Shown here piece by piece: positions 17,265-25,542 of a stretch of DNA of 64,000 bases. Position numbers and translations under genes: made by a program. Under the pieces are notes generated by a model. It made no database searches. It had not been told where the DNA came from and saw nothing but the letters and a program-made list of their open reading frames with translations. Source of the stretch: Microtetraspora malaysiensis (lineage in GTDB: Bacteria > Actinomycetota > Actinomycetes > Streptosporangiales > Streptosporangiaceae); assembly GCF_001528665.1 (NCBI RefSeq), contig NZ_BBYJ01000007.1, positions 1 through 64,000 of the forward strand, given 5' to 3'. Position 1 is the first letter of the stretch. The number at the start of each line of letters is the position of its first letter.

Positions 17265-17846
17265 TCACCGGCCCTCGGGGCCGCGCAGGTGCCCGAGGGC
17301 CGGGGCGGCCCTGGCGATCTCGGCGAGCATCGCGTCGGCGGCCTGGTTCATGACGTCATTGGGCCGCACACGCCCGTCCTCGTCCACGAACTCGCGGACG
17401 AACGGGATGGTCACCGCCTCGACGACCGGCAGCATCTTCAGCCCGGAGACGACCTGCTTGAGCATCTGCACGGCCCGGGTGCCGGCGGACACGCCGCCGT
17501 AGCTCACGAACCCGGCCGGCTTGTACTGCCACTCACCGTGCAGGTAGTCGAGGGCGTTCTTGAGCACGGCGTTGAAGCTGTGGTTGTACTCAGGGGTCAC
17601 GAACACGTACGCGTCGGCGCGCTCGACCGTCGTGCTCCACTCCTTGGTGTGCTGGTGGACGTACTGGCGGAGCCGGGGGTGGTGCGGCTCGTTCATGAAC
17701 GGCAGGTCCACCTCGGCGAGGTCCACGATCTCGACCTCAAAGGCGCCATAGGCGACGGCGCGGTCGCGGAACCACTCCGCCACCGGGAGGCCGACCCGTC
17801 CGGGACGGGTGCTCGCCACGATGATCTGCAGAATCGGCTTGGACAT
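17265..17846 (-). CDS. NADPH-dependent FMN reductase / quinone reductase
   Basis: 193 residues, ATG with TAAGGAG upstream. Flavodoxin-like fold: phosphate-binding loop IIVASTRPGRVG at the N-terminus, TPEYNHSFNAVLKNALDYL (typical of the FMN_red family, about 85-103), and SYGGVSAGTRAVQ. These enzymes reduce flavins, quinones, azo compounds or chromate. The gene is divergent from an HxlR-family regulator. HxlR proteins often sense quinones or aldehydes and control a divergent reductase, so this is probably a detoxification pair. Confidence 0.93.
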   Translation of the reverse strand: MSKPILQIIVASTRPGRVGLPVAEWFRDRAVAYGAFEVEIVDLAEVDLPFMNEPHHPRLRQYVHQHTKEWSTTVERADAYVFVTPEYNHSFNAVLKNALDYLHGEWQYKPAGFVSYGGVSAGTRAVQMLKQVVSGLKMLPVVEAVTIPFVREFVDEDGRVRPNDVMNQAADAMLAEIARAAPALGHLRGPEGR

Positions 17847-18056
17847 AATGCTCCTTAAGGGAACATAACGGACGTTTGACTACTCAACATAGCGTAGCAA
17901 CTAAGAATTCCTTATCATGGGGAGCGTCGCACGGGCGAGAGTGGAACAGACTCGACAGCGTGGGAGCGCCGAGCGATCATCAGACCGGAACGCGAACCGC
18001 GGAACTCCAGAGGGGAACCGGGGAACTTCCGGGAGATCGGGACAGTTGGGGAGGAC
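17847..18056. promoter_or_regulatory. Divergent control region of FMN reductase and HxlR genes
   Basis: This 210-base region is relatively AT-rich at the reductase end. TTGACTAC (17876-17883) and GTAGCAA (17894-17900) form an imperfect inverted repeat with a 10-base spacer, the size expected for a dimeric winged-helix regulator. TTGACT could also be a -35 hexamer for the plus strand. The right half (17920-18056) shows nothing further that I can name. Confidence 0.45.
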
Positions 18057-18395
18057 ATGACCGAGGCGCACTTGACCTGTTCCAGGTTCCACGTCGCCGT
18101 CGAGCTCATCGGGGCCCGCTGGTCAGGCGCGATCATCCAGGCCGTCTTCGCCGGGCGGCACAGGTACGCCGAGATCAAGGAGTTCATCGACGGGGTGAGC
18201 GACACCATGCTCGCCCAGCGGCTACGCCGCCTCGAAGGCGAGGGGATCATCGAACGGCGGGTCATCCCCAGCTCCCCCGTCCGCGTGGAGTACCACCTCA
18301 CCGACAAGGGCCTGGAGCTCGAACCCGTCATCAAGGCCCTGGTCGACTGGTCCGGCAAATGGATCCGACCCTCCGGAGCCGCCGGCGAGGCGTAG
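18057..18395 (+). CDS. HxlR-family transcriptional regulator
   Basis: 112 residues, ATG with GGGGAGG five bases upstream. Compact MarR-like winged helix: one N-terminal Cys (LTCSRF, residue 8), ELIGARWSGAIIQAVFAG, RYAEIKEFIDGVSDTMLAQRLRRLEGEGIIERR (recognition helix) and VEYHLTDKGLEL. The N-terminal Cys occupies the place used for redox sensing in YodB/HypR-type members, so quinone or aldehyde sensing is plausible. Very likely controls the divergent FMN reductase and itself. Confidence 0.93.
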   Translation: MTEAHLTCSRFHVAVELIGARWSGAIIQAVFAGRHRYAEIKEFIDGVSDTMLAQRLRRLEGEGIIERRVIPSSPVRVEYHLTDKGLELEPVIKALVDWSGKWIRPSGAAGEA

Positions 18396-18470
18396 ATACT
18401 CCCGTCGGCGTAGTGGCCGGTCCCGCACCGGGAGGATGAACTCGTCAGCAGTACTGGCTACCGTGCACGT

Positions 18471-19616
18471 GTGCTCGCCCGCTTCCGAATGTCGCGAATC
18501 GCACGGTTGGCCCTGCCGCCCGCCGTGGCCGTCGCCCAGGTCGTCGGCACGTACCACGTGCAGCAGTTCCAGCTCGTCAGCGAGAGGCTGGGCCGGGAAC
18601 CACTGGACTGGCGGGGGTGCCTGCTCCTGCTGGTCGGGCCGATCGCCCTCGCGGTCCGCCGCAGGTGGCCGGTTGTCGCGCTGTGGGTCACGCTGGCCGC
18701 GACCTGGGACTACCTGCTGCTGGACTTCGCGTACGGCTACGTGTTCATCAGCCCGATCATCTTGATCTTCTGGGCGGTCATCTCCGGACACCGCCGGGCC
18801 GCCTGGCTCTCCTCCGGGGTCACCTACCTCTTCTTCGTCGCGTACGCCACCTGGCTGATCCCGGTGCCGCAGGGCTGGTTCCACCACACCGCGGTCGCGG
18901 CGTTCCTGCTGCTCACCCTCACCGTCGCCGAGTTCACCCGGGCCCGGCGCGAGCGGCTGATCGAGGCGAAACGCGTCGCCGCCGAGGAGACCAGGCGCCA
19001 GGCCAGCGAGGAACGGCTCAGCATGGCCCAGGAACTGCACGACGTCCTCGCGCACAACATCTCGCTGATCCACGTCCAGGCGTCCACCGCGCTGCACCTG
19101 ATCGACGACCACCCCGAGCAGGCGCGCACCGCCCTCGCCACGATCAAGCAGGCGTCCAAGGACGTGCTGACCGAGATGCGCGGCGTGCTGAGCCTCCTGC
19201 GGGACGGCGCGCCGCGCTCCCCCACCGCCGGGATGGACCGGCTGGACGAGCTGGTCGAGAACAGCGGCCTGCCGGTGACGGTCACGATCGACGGCGACGT
19301 CCGGCCGCTGCCCGCGGGGGTGAACCGCGCCGGGTACCGGATCGTCCAGGAGTCCCTCACCAACATCACCCGGCACGCGCCCGGCTCCCGGGTCGCCCTC
19401 CGGGTCACGTACGGCCCGGACGAGCTGGCCGTCATCGTCGAGGACGACGGCACGGGCGCGGCGACAGCCGTACACGGACTGGGCGGCGGCAACGGCATCC
19501 CCGGCATGCGCGAGCGGGTCGCCACCCTCGGCGGGTCGCTGACGGCCGGTCCGCGCCCCGAGGGTGGTTTCCGCGTGACCGCCACCCTCCCCCTACCCGC
19601 CGAGGAGACCAAGTGA
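18471..19616 (+). CDS. Sensor histidine kinase, NarL-partner type (HisKA_3)
   Basis: 381 residues. The first 160 hold about five membrane helices, then a coiled linker (RARRERLIEAKRVAAEETRRQ), dimerisation and phospho-acceptor region with the His in MAQELHDVLAHNISLIHVQ, and a degenerate-type ATPase domain (VQESLTNITRHAPG, VEDDGTG, GNGIPGMRERVATLGG). GTG 18471 has no ribosome site, but TACCGT (18459-18464) ends six bases before it, pointing to a leaderless transcript; ATG 18489 is the alternative. Overlaps the regulator start by four bases (GTGA), so they form one unit. Confidence 0.93.
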   Translation: MLARFRMSRIARLALPPAVAVAQVVGTYHVQQFQLVSERLGREPLDWRGCLLLLVGPIALAVRRRWPVVALWVTLAATWDYLLLDFAYGYVFISPIILIFWAVISGHRRAAWLSSGVTYLFFVAYATWLIPVPQGWFHHTAVAAFLLLTLTVAEFTRARRERLIEAKRVAAEETRRQASEERLSMAQELHDVLAHNISLIHVQASTALHLIDDHPEQARTALATIKQASKDVLTEMRGVLSLLRDGAPRSPTAGMDRLDELVENSGLPVTVTIDGDVRPLPAGVNRAGYRIVQESLTNITRHAPGSRVALRVTYGPDELAVIVEDDGTGAATAVHGLGGGNGIPGMRERVATLGGSLTAGPRPEGGFRVTATLPLPAEETK

Positions 19617-20275
19617 TCAGGATCGTACTCGCCGACGACCAGGCCCTGGTCCGGGCCGGGTTCCGTGCGCTGCTCAACGCCCAGGACGGCATGACCGTGG
19701 TGGGCGAGGCCGGCGACGGCGCGCAGGCCGTGGACCTCGCGCGCGAGCTGCGTCCCGACGTGGTGCTGATGGACATCCGGATGCCCGGCGTGGACGGCCT
19801 GACCGCGACGAAGACGATCGGGGCGGACCCCGCCCTGGACGCCACCCGGATCATCATGCTGACGACGTTCGAGCTCGACGAGTACGTCTTCGAAGCCCTG
19901 CGGAACGGCGCGAGCGGCTTCCTGGTCAAGGACACCGAGCCCGCCGAGCTGATCCAGGCCGTGCGGGTGGTCGCCTCCGGAGACGCACTGCTGTCGCCGG
20001 GCGTGACCCGCCGCCTCATCTCCGAGTACGCCGCCCGGTCGAAGTCGCCGGGCACGGCGCGCGAGCTGGGCGTGCTCACCGAACGGGAGCGCGAGGTCCT
20101 CGCCCTGGTCGGCACCGGCATGACGAACGACGAGATCGCGGCCCGGCTGTACATGTCCCCGGCGACCGCGAAGACCCACGTGAGCCGCACGATGATGAAG
20201 CTCCACGCCCGCGACCGCGCCCAGCTCGTCGTGATCGCGTACGAGTCGGGCCTGGTCCGGCCCGGCTGGCTCTGA
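19613..20275 (+). CDS. NarL/FixJ-family response regulator
   Basis: 220 residues, GTG start overlapping the kinase stop, with GGAG upstream. Receiver: LADDQALVRAGF, phospho-acceptor Asp54 in VLMDIRMPG, Thr in MLTTFE, Lys in FLVKDTEP. LuxR-type DNA-binding domain (about 150-215): LTEREREVLALVGTGMTNDEIAARL and SPATAKTHVSRTMMKL. Cognate partner of the upstream kinase. Its targets are not evident; no exporter gene follows directly. Confidence 0.95.
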   Translation: MIRIVLADDQALVRAGFRALLNAQDGMTVVGEAGDGAQAVDLARELRPDVVLMDIRMPGVDGLTATKTIGADPALDATRIIMLTTFELDEYVFEALRNGASGFLVKDTEPAELIQAVRVVASGDALLSPGVTRRLISEYAARSKSPGTARELGVLTEREREVLALVGTGMTNDEIAARLYMSPATAKTHVSRTMMKLHARDRAQLVVIAYESGLVRPGWL

Positions 20276-20432
20276 CATCCGGCGACACCGTCGCGGCAGA
20301 TCCGGAACGACCGGAACTCGCGCGGATTGACAAGGTCAACCCCGATCCGCGACCTCGGATGAACGCATGCACTCGCGAATGGCCGTACTGTCCTGTGATC
20401 AGTTAACGATCGGTTACGGCACGGAGAACAGT
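20276..20432. promoter_or_regulatory. Intergenic region with a TTGAC-N3-GTCAA inverted repeat
   Basis: Upstream of the PAP2 gene, TTGAC (20327-20331) and GTCAA (20335-20339) form a short inverted repeat. TTGACA could be a -35 element, but I see no matching -10. The rest shows nothing. Confidence 0.35.
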
Positions 20433-21080
20433 ATGGATCCGAAGTTGGACGACATCCCCGACGTCAGCGTGGAGCTGTACCGGGACGTCGTGGATTTCGC
20501 CGGACAAACCCCCCATTGGTTCCAGACGTTCGTCGAGGTCGGCACGGACGCGGTGCTCTTCGTCTTCGCCGCGCTCTTCCTGGGCGCGTGGTGGCGGGCC
20601 AGGAAGCGGGACGACCGCACGATGGCCCTGGCGTTGCTCGCGCCCGTGGCGATGGTGGCGGCCTACGTGGGCAGCGAGGTGATCAAGACGTTCATCCAGG
20701 AGGACCGTCCCTGCCGGCTCGTGTCCGGCGTCGTCACCATCGCGCAGTGCCCTCCGCTGGGGGACTGGTCGCTGCCGAGCAACCACTCGACGCTCGTCGC
20801 CGGAGCCGCGGCCGCCCTGGTCGTCGCCTGGCGCCGCACCCTGCCGTACGTGGCGATCCTGGCCGTGCTGGGCGCGTTCTCCCGGGTCTTCGTCGGCGTC
20901 CACTTCCCGCACGACGTCCTCGCGGGCATGCTCCTGGGCGCGATCGCCGCTCCCCTGATCATGCTGGTCCTGGCGGTGCCGGTGACGTCGCTGGCCGGAT
21001 GGGCCAGGCGCACGGCCGCCCTGCGCGTCCTGCTCACCGACACGCGGACGAGTCGGTCAGCCCCGGCTCACAGGCGATGA
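20433..21080 (+). CDS. PAP2-family membrane phosphatase
   Basis: 215 residues from ATG 20433 (GGAG seven bases upstream; the open frame extends 22 codons further without support). Six membrane helices and the three phosphatase motifs: KTFIQEDRP (motif 1, KX6RP), LPSNHSTL (motif 2, PSxHS-like, here with Asn) and SRVFVGVHFPHDV (motif 3, SRX5HX3D). It dephosphorylates lipid pyrophosphates or phosphates, for example undecaprenyl diphosphate. It could supply the polyprenyl-phosphoribose phosphatase step needed by the later DprE1/DprE2 locus, but it is 28 kb away and stands alone, so that link is speculative. Confidence 0.9.
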   Translation: MDPKLDDIPDVSVELYRDVVDFAGQTPHWFQTFVEVGTDAVLFVFAALFLGAWWRARKRDDRTMALALLAPVAMVAAYVGSEVIKTFIQEDRPCRLVSGVVTIAQCPPLGDWSLPSNHSTLVAGAAAALVVAWRRTLPYVAILAVLGAFSRVFVGVHFPHDVLAGMLLGAIAAPLIMLVLAVPVTSLAGWARRTAALRVLLTDTRTSRSAPAHRR

Positions 21081-21223
21081 GCGCCGCCTCCCCCGCTGCT
21101 CCCTCACTTTCGGTTGACATCCCGCCACCGATCCGTGACCCTTGTATCGAGCCGGTCCCAACGGGACACGGAAGACGTGGAGCCGGGAACCCCCGCACAG
21201 CCGGGAGCCCGGCTCGGCGCTTT

Positions 21224-21850
21224 TCAGCGGCCTTTTCGCTTCTCGTACGCGACATCGACGAGCGTCGTGTGCGTCTCGTACCAGCTCGACCAGTTGCTCT
21301 TTTCCTCCACGAAGGCACGCCGCCAAGCCGCTGCGCACGCGTCGGCCACCCACAGCAGTGGATCCGCGGACGGCGGCGCCTGATGTACGGCAACGTCCGT
21401 AAGGTGACCGGCAGACCGCAGGTGCGCGATCGTCCGCATATCGGCCGCACGGAGGGCGGCATCCTCCCGCTGTTCGATGGTGATCTGCTCGGCTCCCGCC
21501 TTGACCAACCACGGCAGCAGGTCGTCGAGAACGAGTCGGCGGACGTGCTCGCGCTCCTTGGGATCCCGATATCCGGTACAACTTCCCAGCCAGAAGGTGA
21601 CTCCGCGCAGCATCCCAAGGGTCGCCACGATCCGCGCCTTGCGCTGCTTGTCCTTGATCCTGGACACGTGCAACCTGCCGAACCCATGCTTGGGGTCGAT
21701 GTCCTCAGGTTGAACCAGCGATCGAAGGAAGGCCCTCAGCAGGTTCGCCTCAGCGTTTTCCACCACGGCCGCCGCGACAACATAGATGCCCTGTCTGCTT
21801 TGCGCCGGTTCCACATCGGCCTCGTCGAGGAAGGCGGCAAGGCGACTCAT
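21224..21850 (-). CDS. DUF3800-like protein
   Basis: 208 residues, ATG with AAAGGAG six bases upstream. N-terminal AAFLDEADVEPAQSRQGIYVV followed by AAAVV, and C-terminal DPLLWVADACAAAWRRAF, fit the DUF3800 pattern (a DE-containing first strand and a late PLL..AD motif) of a RNase-H-like fold of unknown function. No neighbour shares its strand or an obvious role, and it is less GC-rich than its surroundings, which hints at acquisition. DUF3800 genes are frequent in mobile or defence-rich regions; decayed genes flank this one. The family call is moderate. Confidence 0.7.
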   Translation of the reverse strand: MSRLAAFLDEADVEPAQSRQGIYVVAAAVVENAEANLLRAFLRSLVQPEDIDPKHGFGRLHVSRIKDKQRKARIVATLGMLRGVTFWLGSCTGYRDPKEREHVRRLVLDDLLPWLVKAGAEQITIEQREDAALRAADMRTIAHLRSAGHLTDVAVHQAPPSADPLLWVADACAAAWRRAFVEEKSNWSSWYETHTTLVDVAYEKRKGR

Positions 21851-22012
21851 CGTGCTCCTTTGGGAATGGGGAGCACCAGCCTAGAGCTGCGCGAAGTCAC
21901 ACATGGTCAGATTATGTAACTCTGTGCGACAAGACGTTCGACTACGGGAGTACGGCGGGAGCGGGGGGAGAAACGCCACCGGAACGGTAGGCGGGAACGC
22001 TCCGCTCCGGGG
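21851..22012. other. Gene-poor stretch beside a decayed gene
   Basis: No convincing coding sequence. It contains a less GC-rich patch (21900-21945) likely to include the promoter of the DUF3800-like gene. The upstream part of the decayed SDR gene, if it was here, is no longer recognisable. Confidence 0.4.
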
Positions 22013-22139
22013 ATGCACCCGCTGCGTCACCTCTGCACGCCGGACGACGTGGGCGACCGCGACGCTGTTCCTCGCCTCGGACGCGTCGCCCTGGCTCGCC
22101 AGGGGGCGACCGGCGTCGCGGGCGGTCGGGGTGATGTCC
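22013..22139 (+). pseudogene. Remnant of a short-chain dehydrogenase gene (C-terminal end)
   Basis: Only the last part of an SDR remains and it is split by two frameshifts. One frame gives HPLRHLCTPDDV; the next frame (shift near 22050) gives ATATLFLASDASPWLA; then the first frame resumes (shift near 22102) with GATGVAGG. Joined, these make the usual SDR ending (LCTPDDVAAATLFLASD...TGATLDVAGG). The catalytic Tyr-Lys and the nucleotide-binding region are absent. It is a dead gene fragment beside the DUF3800-like gene. Confidence 0.75.
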
Positions 22140-22223
22140 TGACGAAGCCACCCAAATGTTACTGGTCGTCAGGGGTCGGCGACGTTAGGTTGCGCGAGTA
22201 GGCCAAAGCCCAGGGAGGACCAT

Positions 22224-22424
22224 GTGAGGTCAATCGCACGCTTTTGCGGCAACTGCGACTGCGGCTGCCCCGAGCTCTTCGTCGACTCCTCCGCGCCCCC
22301 GGAGCGCCAGGTCGTGATCACCGACGACTTCGGACAGCGGGTGGAGATGAGCCTCGACCAGTTCGGCTCGATCGTCGAGGCCGCGAGGAACGGCAGCCTG
22401 GACGATCTGGCGCTCGTCACCTGA
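22224..22424 (+). CDS. Small Cys-rich protein (CxxCxCxC motif)
   Basis: 66 residues. GTG 22224 has GGGAGG six bases upstream; the ATG at 22222 is out of frame. The N-terminus carries FCGNCDCGCPELFVD, four Cys in ten residues in a CxxCxCxC arrangement suited to a metal or Fe-S cluster. It is followed by PPERQVVITDDFGQRVEMSLDQF and an acidic helical tail. I recall similar small proteins in actinomycetes but know no function. A modified-peptide precursor is conceivable, but no modifying enzyme is nearby. The next frame begins two bases after its stop. Confidence 0.7.
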   Translation: MRSIARFCGNCDCGCPELFVDSSAPPERQVVITDDFGQRVEMSLDQFGSIVEAARNGSLDDLALVT

Positions 22425-22426
22425 GC

Positions 22427-22717
22427 GTGGGCCCGGCCGCCCTCTTCGCGAGCGGGCTCGCGGCGGGGCTCGCGGCGGGCACCGCCTCGTGCGCGGCGGT
22501 CCAGGGGGGTTTGCTCGTCGGCCTGGTCAGGCCGACCGGTACGCGCTCCGGGCCGTCCGCGCGCGCCGGGCCCTCCACCGGAACGACGACCGAGGCCGGG
22601 GCCAACACGGCGGCGGTGGGAGCGTTCCTCACCGGACGACTGCCGCCGCGCGGGACGGGCGACCTGCGCTACGCGTGCGGCATGGGGATGTACGGCGGGT
22701 TCATCCGCTTCATCTGA
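22427..22717 (+). pseudogene. Truncated membrane-protein gene (TauE/UreH-like N-terminus)
   Basis: A 96-residue frame starting GTG 22427. The first 35 residues (ALFASGLAAGLAAGTASCAA then VQGGLLVGLV) match the first membrane helix of sulfite-exporter/UreH-type or cytochrome-c-biogenesis-type membrane proteins, and GANTAAVGAFLTGRL resembles the start of their second helix. Instead of further helices the frame runs into PPRGTGDLRYACGMGMYGGF and stops. Complete relatives have six helices and over 200 residues, so this is probably a gene cut short by deletion. It may still be translated. A hairpin follows at once. Confidence 0.55.
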
Positions 22718-22722
22718 TCCAT

Positions 22723-22748
22723 GCGCGGTGTCCCCCGAGACACCGCGC
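22723..22748. terminator. Hairpin terminator between convergent genes
   Basis: GCGCGGTGTC (22723-22732) pairs with GACACCGCGC (22739-22748) across a 6-base loop. It lies between the truncated plus-strand gene and the alanine dehydrogenase gene on the minus strand. Confidence 0.75.
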
Positions 22749-22768
22749 GACGGGCGATCAGGCGTGGA

Positions 22769-23884
22769 TCAGGTGGCGAGTACTTCCGCGACCCGGGTGA
22801 GCGGCAGGCCGTGCGCCACCGCCACCGGTTCGCTGGTGATCCGGCCGGCGTGAGCGTTGAGTCCGAACTGGAGGGCGGGGTCGCCGCGCAGCGCCTCGCG
22901 CCAGCCGAGATCGGCGAGCTTGACGGCGTAGGGCAGCGTGGCGTTGGTCAGGGCGTACGTCGAGGTGTTCGCCACCGAGCCGGGCATGTTGGCCACGCAG
23001 TAGAAGACGGACTGGTGGACCGGGAATGTCGGCTCGGCGTGTGTGGTGGGACGGGAGTCCTCGAAGCAGCCGCCCTGGTCGATGGCGATGTCCACGAGCA
23101 CCGATCCCGGCTTCATCCGGGAGACGAGGTCGTTGGACACGAGCGTCGGCGCCTTGGCTCCCGGGATGAGGACGGCGCCGATGACGAGGTCGGCGTCCAG
23201 CACCGCCCGCTGGATCGCGTACGCGCTGGACACGACGGTCTTGAGATGGCCCTGGTAGATGGCGTCGATGAAGCGGAGCCGGTCGATGCTGATGTCGAGC
23301 ACGGTCACGTCGGCGCCCATGCCCACGGCGATCTGGGCGGCGTTGAGACCGGAGACGCCGCCGCCGATGACGACGACCTTCGCCGGCGAGACACCGGGGA
23401 CGCCGCCGGGCAGGACGCCCCGCCCGCCGTTGAACCGCATCAGGTAGTACGCGCCGACTTGCGGGGCGAGCCGCCCCGCCACCTCCGACATCGGCGCGAG
23501 CAGCGGCAGGCCGTTCCCGACCTGCACCGTCTCGTACGCGATGGCCGTCGTCTTGGCGGAGAGCAACGCGTCGGTGCAGGGGCGGGAGGCGGCGAGGTGG
23601 AGGTAGGTGAAGAGCACCTGGTCCTCGCGGAGGCGGTGGTACTCCTCCGCGACCGGTTCCTTGACCTTGAGGATCATCTCCGACTCGCCCCAGACGACGT
23701 CGGCGGTGTCGATGATCTTTGCTCCGGCGGCGAGGTATTCCTCGTCGGTGATGTGCGAGCCGAGGCCGGCACCACGCTGTACGAGAACGTCGTGGCCGTG
23801 GCGGATGAGTTCGTGAACTCCCGCGGGGGTGGCGGCGACGCGGTACTCGTGGTTCTTGACCTCGGCAGGCACTCCGATTTTCAT
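22769..23884 (-). CDS. ald: Alanine dehydrogenase
   Basis: 371 residues, the standard length. Catalyses reversible NAD-dependent deamination of L-alanine to pyruvate and ammonia. Seen: [20 protein letters not shown] (substrate Arg and the start of the catalytic domain), Lys74 region [14 protein letters not shown] (catalytic His), [34 protein letters not shown] (NAD fold, about 168-190), and [25 protein letters not shown] 23884 has AAGGGAA eight bases upstream. It lies 29 bases after a class III aminotransferase gene, a pairing that suits transfer of amino groups to pyruvate to make alanine, then recovery as ammonia and NADH. Confidence 0.97.
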   Translation of the reverse strand: MKIGVPAEVKNHEYRVAATPAGVHELIRHGHDVLVQRGAGLGSHITDEEYLAAGAKIIDTADVVWGESEMILKVKEPVAEEYHRLREDQVLFTYLHLAASRPCTDALLSAKTTAIAYETVQVGNGLPLLAPMSEVAGRLAPQVGAYYLMRFNGGRGVLPGGVPGVSPAKVVVIGGGVSGLNAAQIAVGMGADVTVLDISIDRLRFIDAIYQGHLKTVVSSAYAIQRAVLDADLVIGAVLIPGAKAPTLVSNDLVSRMKPGSVLVDIAIDQGGCFEDSRPTTHAEPTFPVHQSVFYCVANMPGSVANTSTYALTNATLPYAVKLADLGWREALRGDPALQFGLNAHAGRITSEPVAVAHGLPLTRVAEVLAT

Positions 23885-23913
23885 GCGCTGGTTCCCTTCA
23901 TAGGGTCACGGTT

Positions 23914-25296
23914 TCATAGCCGGGCCCAAGCCTCCGTGAGCACCGAGCGGAGGATCCCCTCGATCTCGTCGAACTCCTTCGGGCCACAGATCAGGGGCGG
24001 CGCGAGCTGCACCACCGGGTCGCCGCGGTCGTCGGCACGGCAGTAGAGGCCCGCGTCGTAAAGGGCCTTGGAGAGGAAGCCGCGCAGCAGCCGCTCGGAC
24101 TCGTCCTCGTTGAACGTCTCCTTGGTCGACTTGTCCTTGACGAGCTCGATTCCGTAGAAGTAGCCCGAGCCGCGGACGTCGCCGACGATCGGCAGGTCGA
24201 GCAGCTTCTCCAGCGTGGCGCGGAAGACCGGCTCGTTGGCGGTGACGTGGCCGAGCAGGTCCTCGCGCTCGAAGATGTCGAGGTTGGCCAGGGCGACCGC
24301 CGAGGCGACCGGGTGGCCGCCGAAGGTGTATCCGTGCGCGAACGTCTCGGTGCCGTTCTTGAACGGCTCGAACAGCCGCTCGGAGGCGATCATCGCGCCG
24401 ATCGGGGCGTAGCCGCTGGTCAGGCCCTTGGCGCAGGTGATGATGTCGGGCACGTAGTCGAACTTCTGGCCGCCGAACATCGTGCCGAGTCGACCGAAGG
24501 CGCAGATGACCTCGTCGGAGACGAGGAGCACGTCGTACTGGTCGCAGATCTCGCGCAGGCGGCGGAAGTATCCGGGCGGCGGCGGGAAGCAGCCGCCGGC
24601 GTTCTGGACCGGCTCGACGAAGACGGCGGCGACGGTGTCGGGGCCCTCCATCTCGATGGCCCGGCCGACCTCTTCGGCGGCCCAGCGGCCGAACGCCTCG
24701 GGGTCCTTGTCCGAGCCGGGGAAACCGGTGATCTCGTCGGCGCGGTAGATGTTGGTGTTCGGCACCTTGATGGCGCCGGGCACGAGGGGCTCGAAAACCT
24801 GCTTGAGCGCGGGGATGCCGGTGATGGACAGCGCGCCCTGCGGGGTGCCGTGGTAGGCGATGGCGCGGCTGACGACCTTGGTCTTCAGCGGCTTGCCCTG
24901 AATCTTGAAGTACTGCTTGGCCAGCTTCCACGCGGACTCGACGGCCTCGCCGCCGCCGGTGGTGAAGAAGACGCGGTTGAGGTCGCCCGGGGTCAGCTCG
25001 GCGATCCGGTGCGCCAGCTCGGCGGCCTTCGGGTGGGCGTAGGACCACAGCGGGAAGAACGCCAGGTCGCGCGCCTGCTTCGCCGCCGCCTCCGCGAGCT
25101 CCTCGCGGCCGTGTCCGACCTGGACGACGAAGAGTCCGGCCAAGCCGTCAAGGTAGCGCCGGCCGTGGATGTCGTAGACATACGCGCCCTCACCCTTGAC
25201 GATCATCGGCACTTCGGCGTCCTGGTACGCGCTGTGCCGGGTGAAGTGCATCCACAGGTTGTCCTGTGCGGCCTTGAGAACGTCGGGGTCCGTCAT
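23914..25296 (-). CDS. Class III (omega) aminotransferase
   Basis: 460 residues, ATG with GGGAAGG upstream. PLP-dependent transaminase of the subgroup that moves amino groups from terminal amines or beta-alanine to pyruvate. Seen: YLDGLAGLFVVQVGHG, TTGGGEAVESAWKLAKQY, YHGTPQGALSITG, FVEPVQNAGG, LLVSDEVICAFGRLG, and the PLP Lys in DIITCAKGLTSGYAPIGA (about 286), then YTFGGHPVASA. Pyruvate as acceptor would make L-alanine, substrate for the alanine dehydrogenase encoded next. Direct repeats lie upstream (25392-25434) and may serve a regulator of both genes. Confidence 0.93.
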   Translation of the reverse strand: MTDPDVLKAAQDNLWMHFTRHSAYQDAEVPMIVKGEGAYVYDIHGRRYLDGLAGLFVVQVGHGREELAEAAAKQARDLAFFPLWSYAHPKAAELAHRIAELTPGDLNRVFFTTGGGEAVESAWKLAKQYFKIQGKPLKTKVVSRAIAYHGTPQGALSITGIPALKQVFEPLVPGAIKVPNTNIYRADEITGFPGSDKDPEAFGRWAAEEVGRAIEMEGPDTVAAVFVEPVQNAGGCFPPPPGYFRRLREICDQYDVLLVSDEVICAFGRLGTMFGGQKFDYVPDIITCAKGLTSGYAPIGAMIASERLFEPFKNGTETFAHGYTFGGHPVASAVALANLDIFEREDLLGHVTANEPVFRATLEKLLDLPIVGDVRGSGYFYGIELVKDKSTKETFNEDESERLLRGFLSKALYDAGLYCRADDRGDPVVQLAPPLICGPKEFDEIEGILRSVLTEAWARL

Positions 25297-25391
25297 CGCA
25301 ACCTTCCCTAGGGTGATCTGGTGCTCGCTTCAGTCTGCATGTAGAAGCGACAAAAGCCAAGTGATTACGTGGCCGCAATGTGCATGAACCT

Positions 25392-25434
25392 CGAAATCCG
25401 TGACATCGCCATGTAAGCACAACGAAATCCGTGA
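25392..25434. promoter_or_regulatory. Direct repeats CGAAATCCGTGA 31 bp apart
   Basis: Two identical 12-base copies begin at 25392 and 25423, a spacing of about three helical turns, inside the 246-base region between the divergent aminotransferase and M20 peptidase genes. Spaced direct sites are typical of oligomeric regulators such as Lrp/AsnC (AldR controls ald in mycobacteria). No such gene is in the window. Confidence 0.5.
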
Positions 25435-25542
25435 TGCCATTACCGGACAAGCCCGACCTTGCTCACCTCTGACCCACATCGGCGGTGTGGTGCAATGAAG
25501 CGCACTAGACACAGCCGACAAAGGGGTCGGAGAGGGGACCGC

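Noticed and set aside
20433-21080. PAP2 protein as the missing phosphatase of the arabinose-donor pathway
   Set aside because: It has the right chemistry but is unlinked (28 kb away, different surroundings, no shared operator), so I keep it as a general PAP2 phosphatase.
21114-21147. TTGACA with a loose -10 on the plus strand after the PAP2 gene
   Set aside because: It would drive antisense RNA into the DUF3800-like gene, and the -10 match is poor.
22224-22424. Cys-rich small protein as a RiPP precursor
   Set aside because: No maturation enzyme, protease or exporter is beside it, and the Cys lie at the N-terminus, not in a typical core position.
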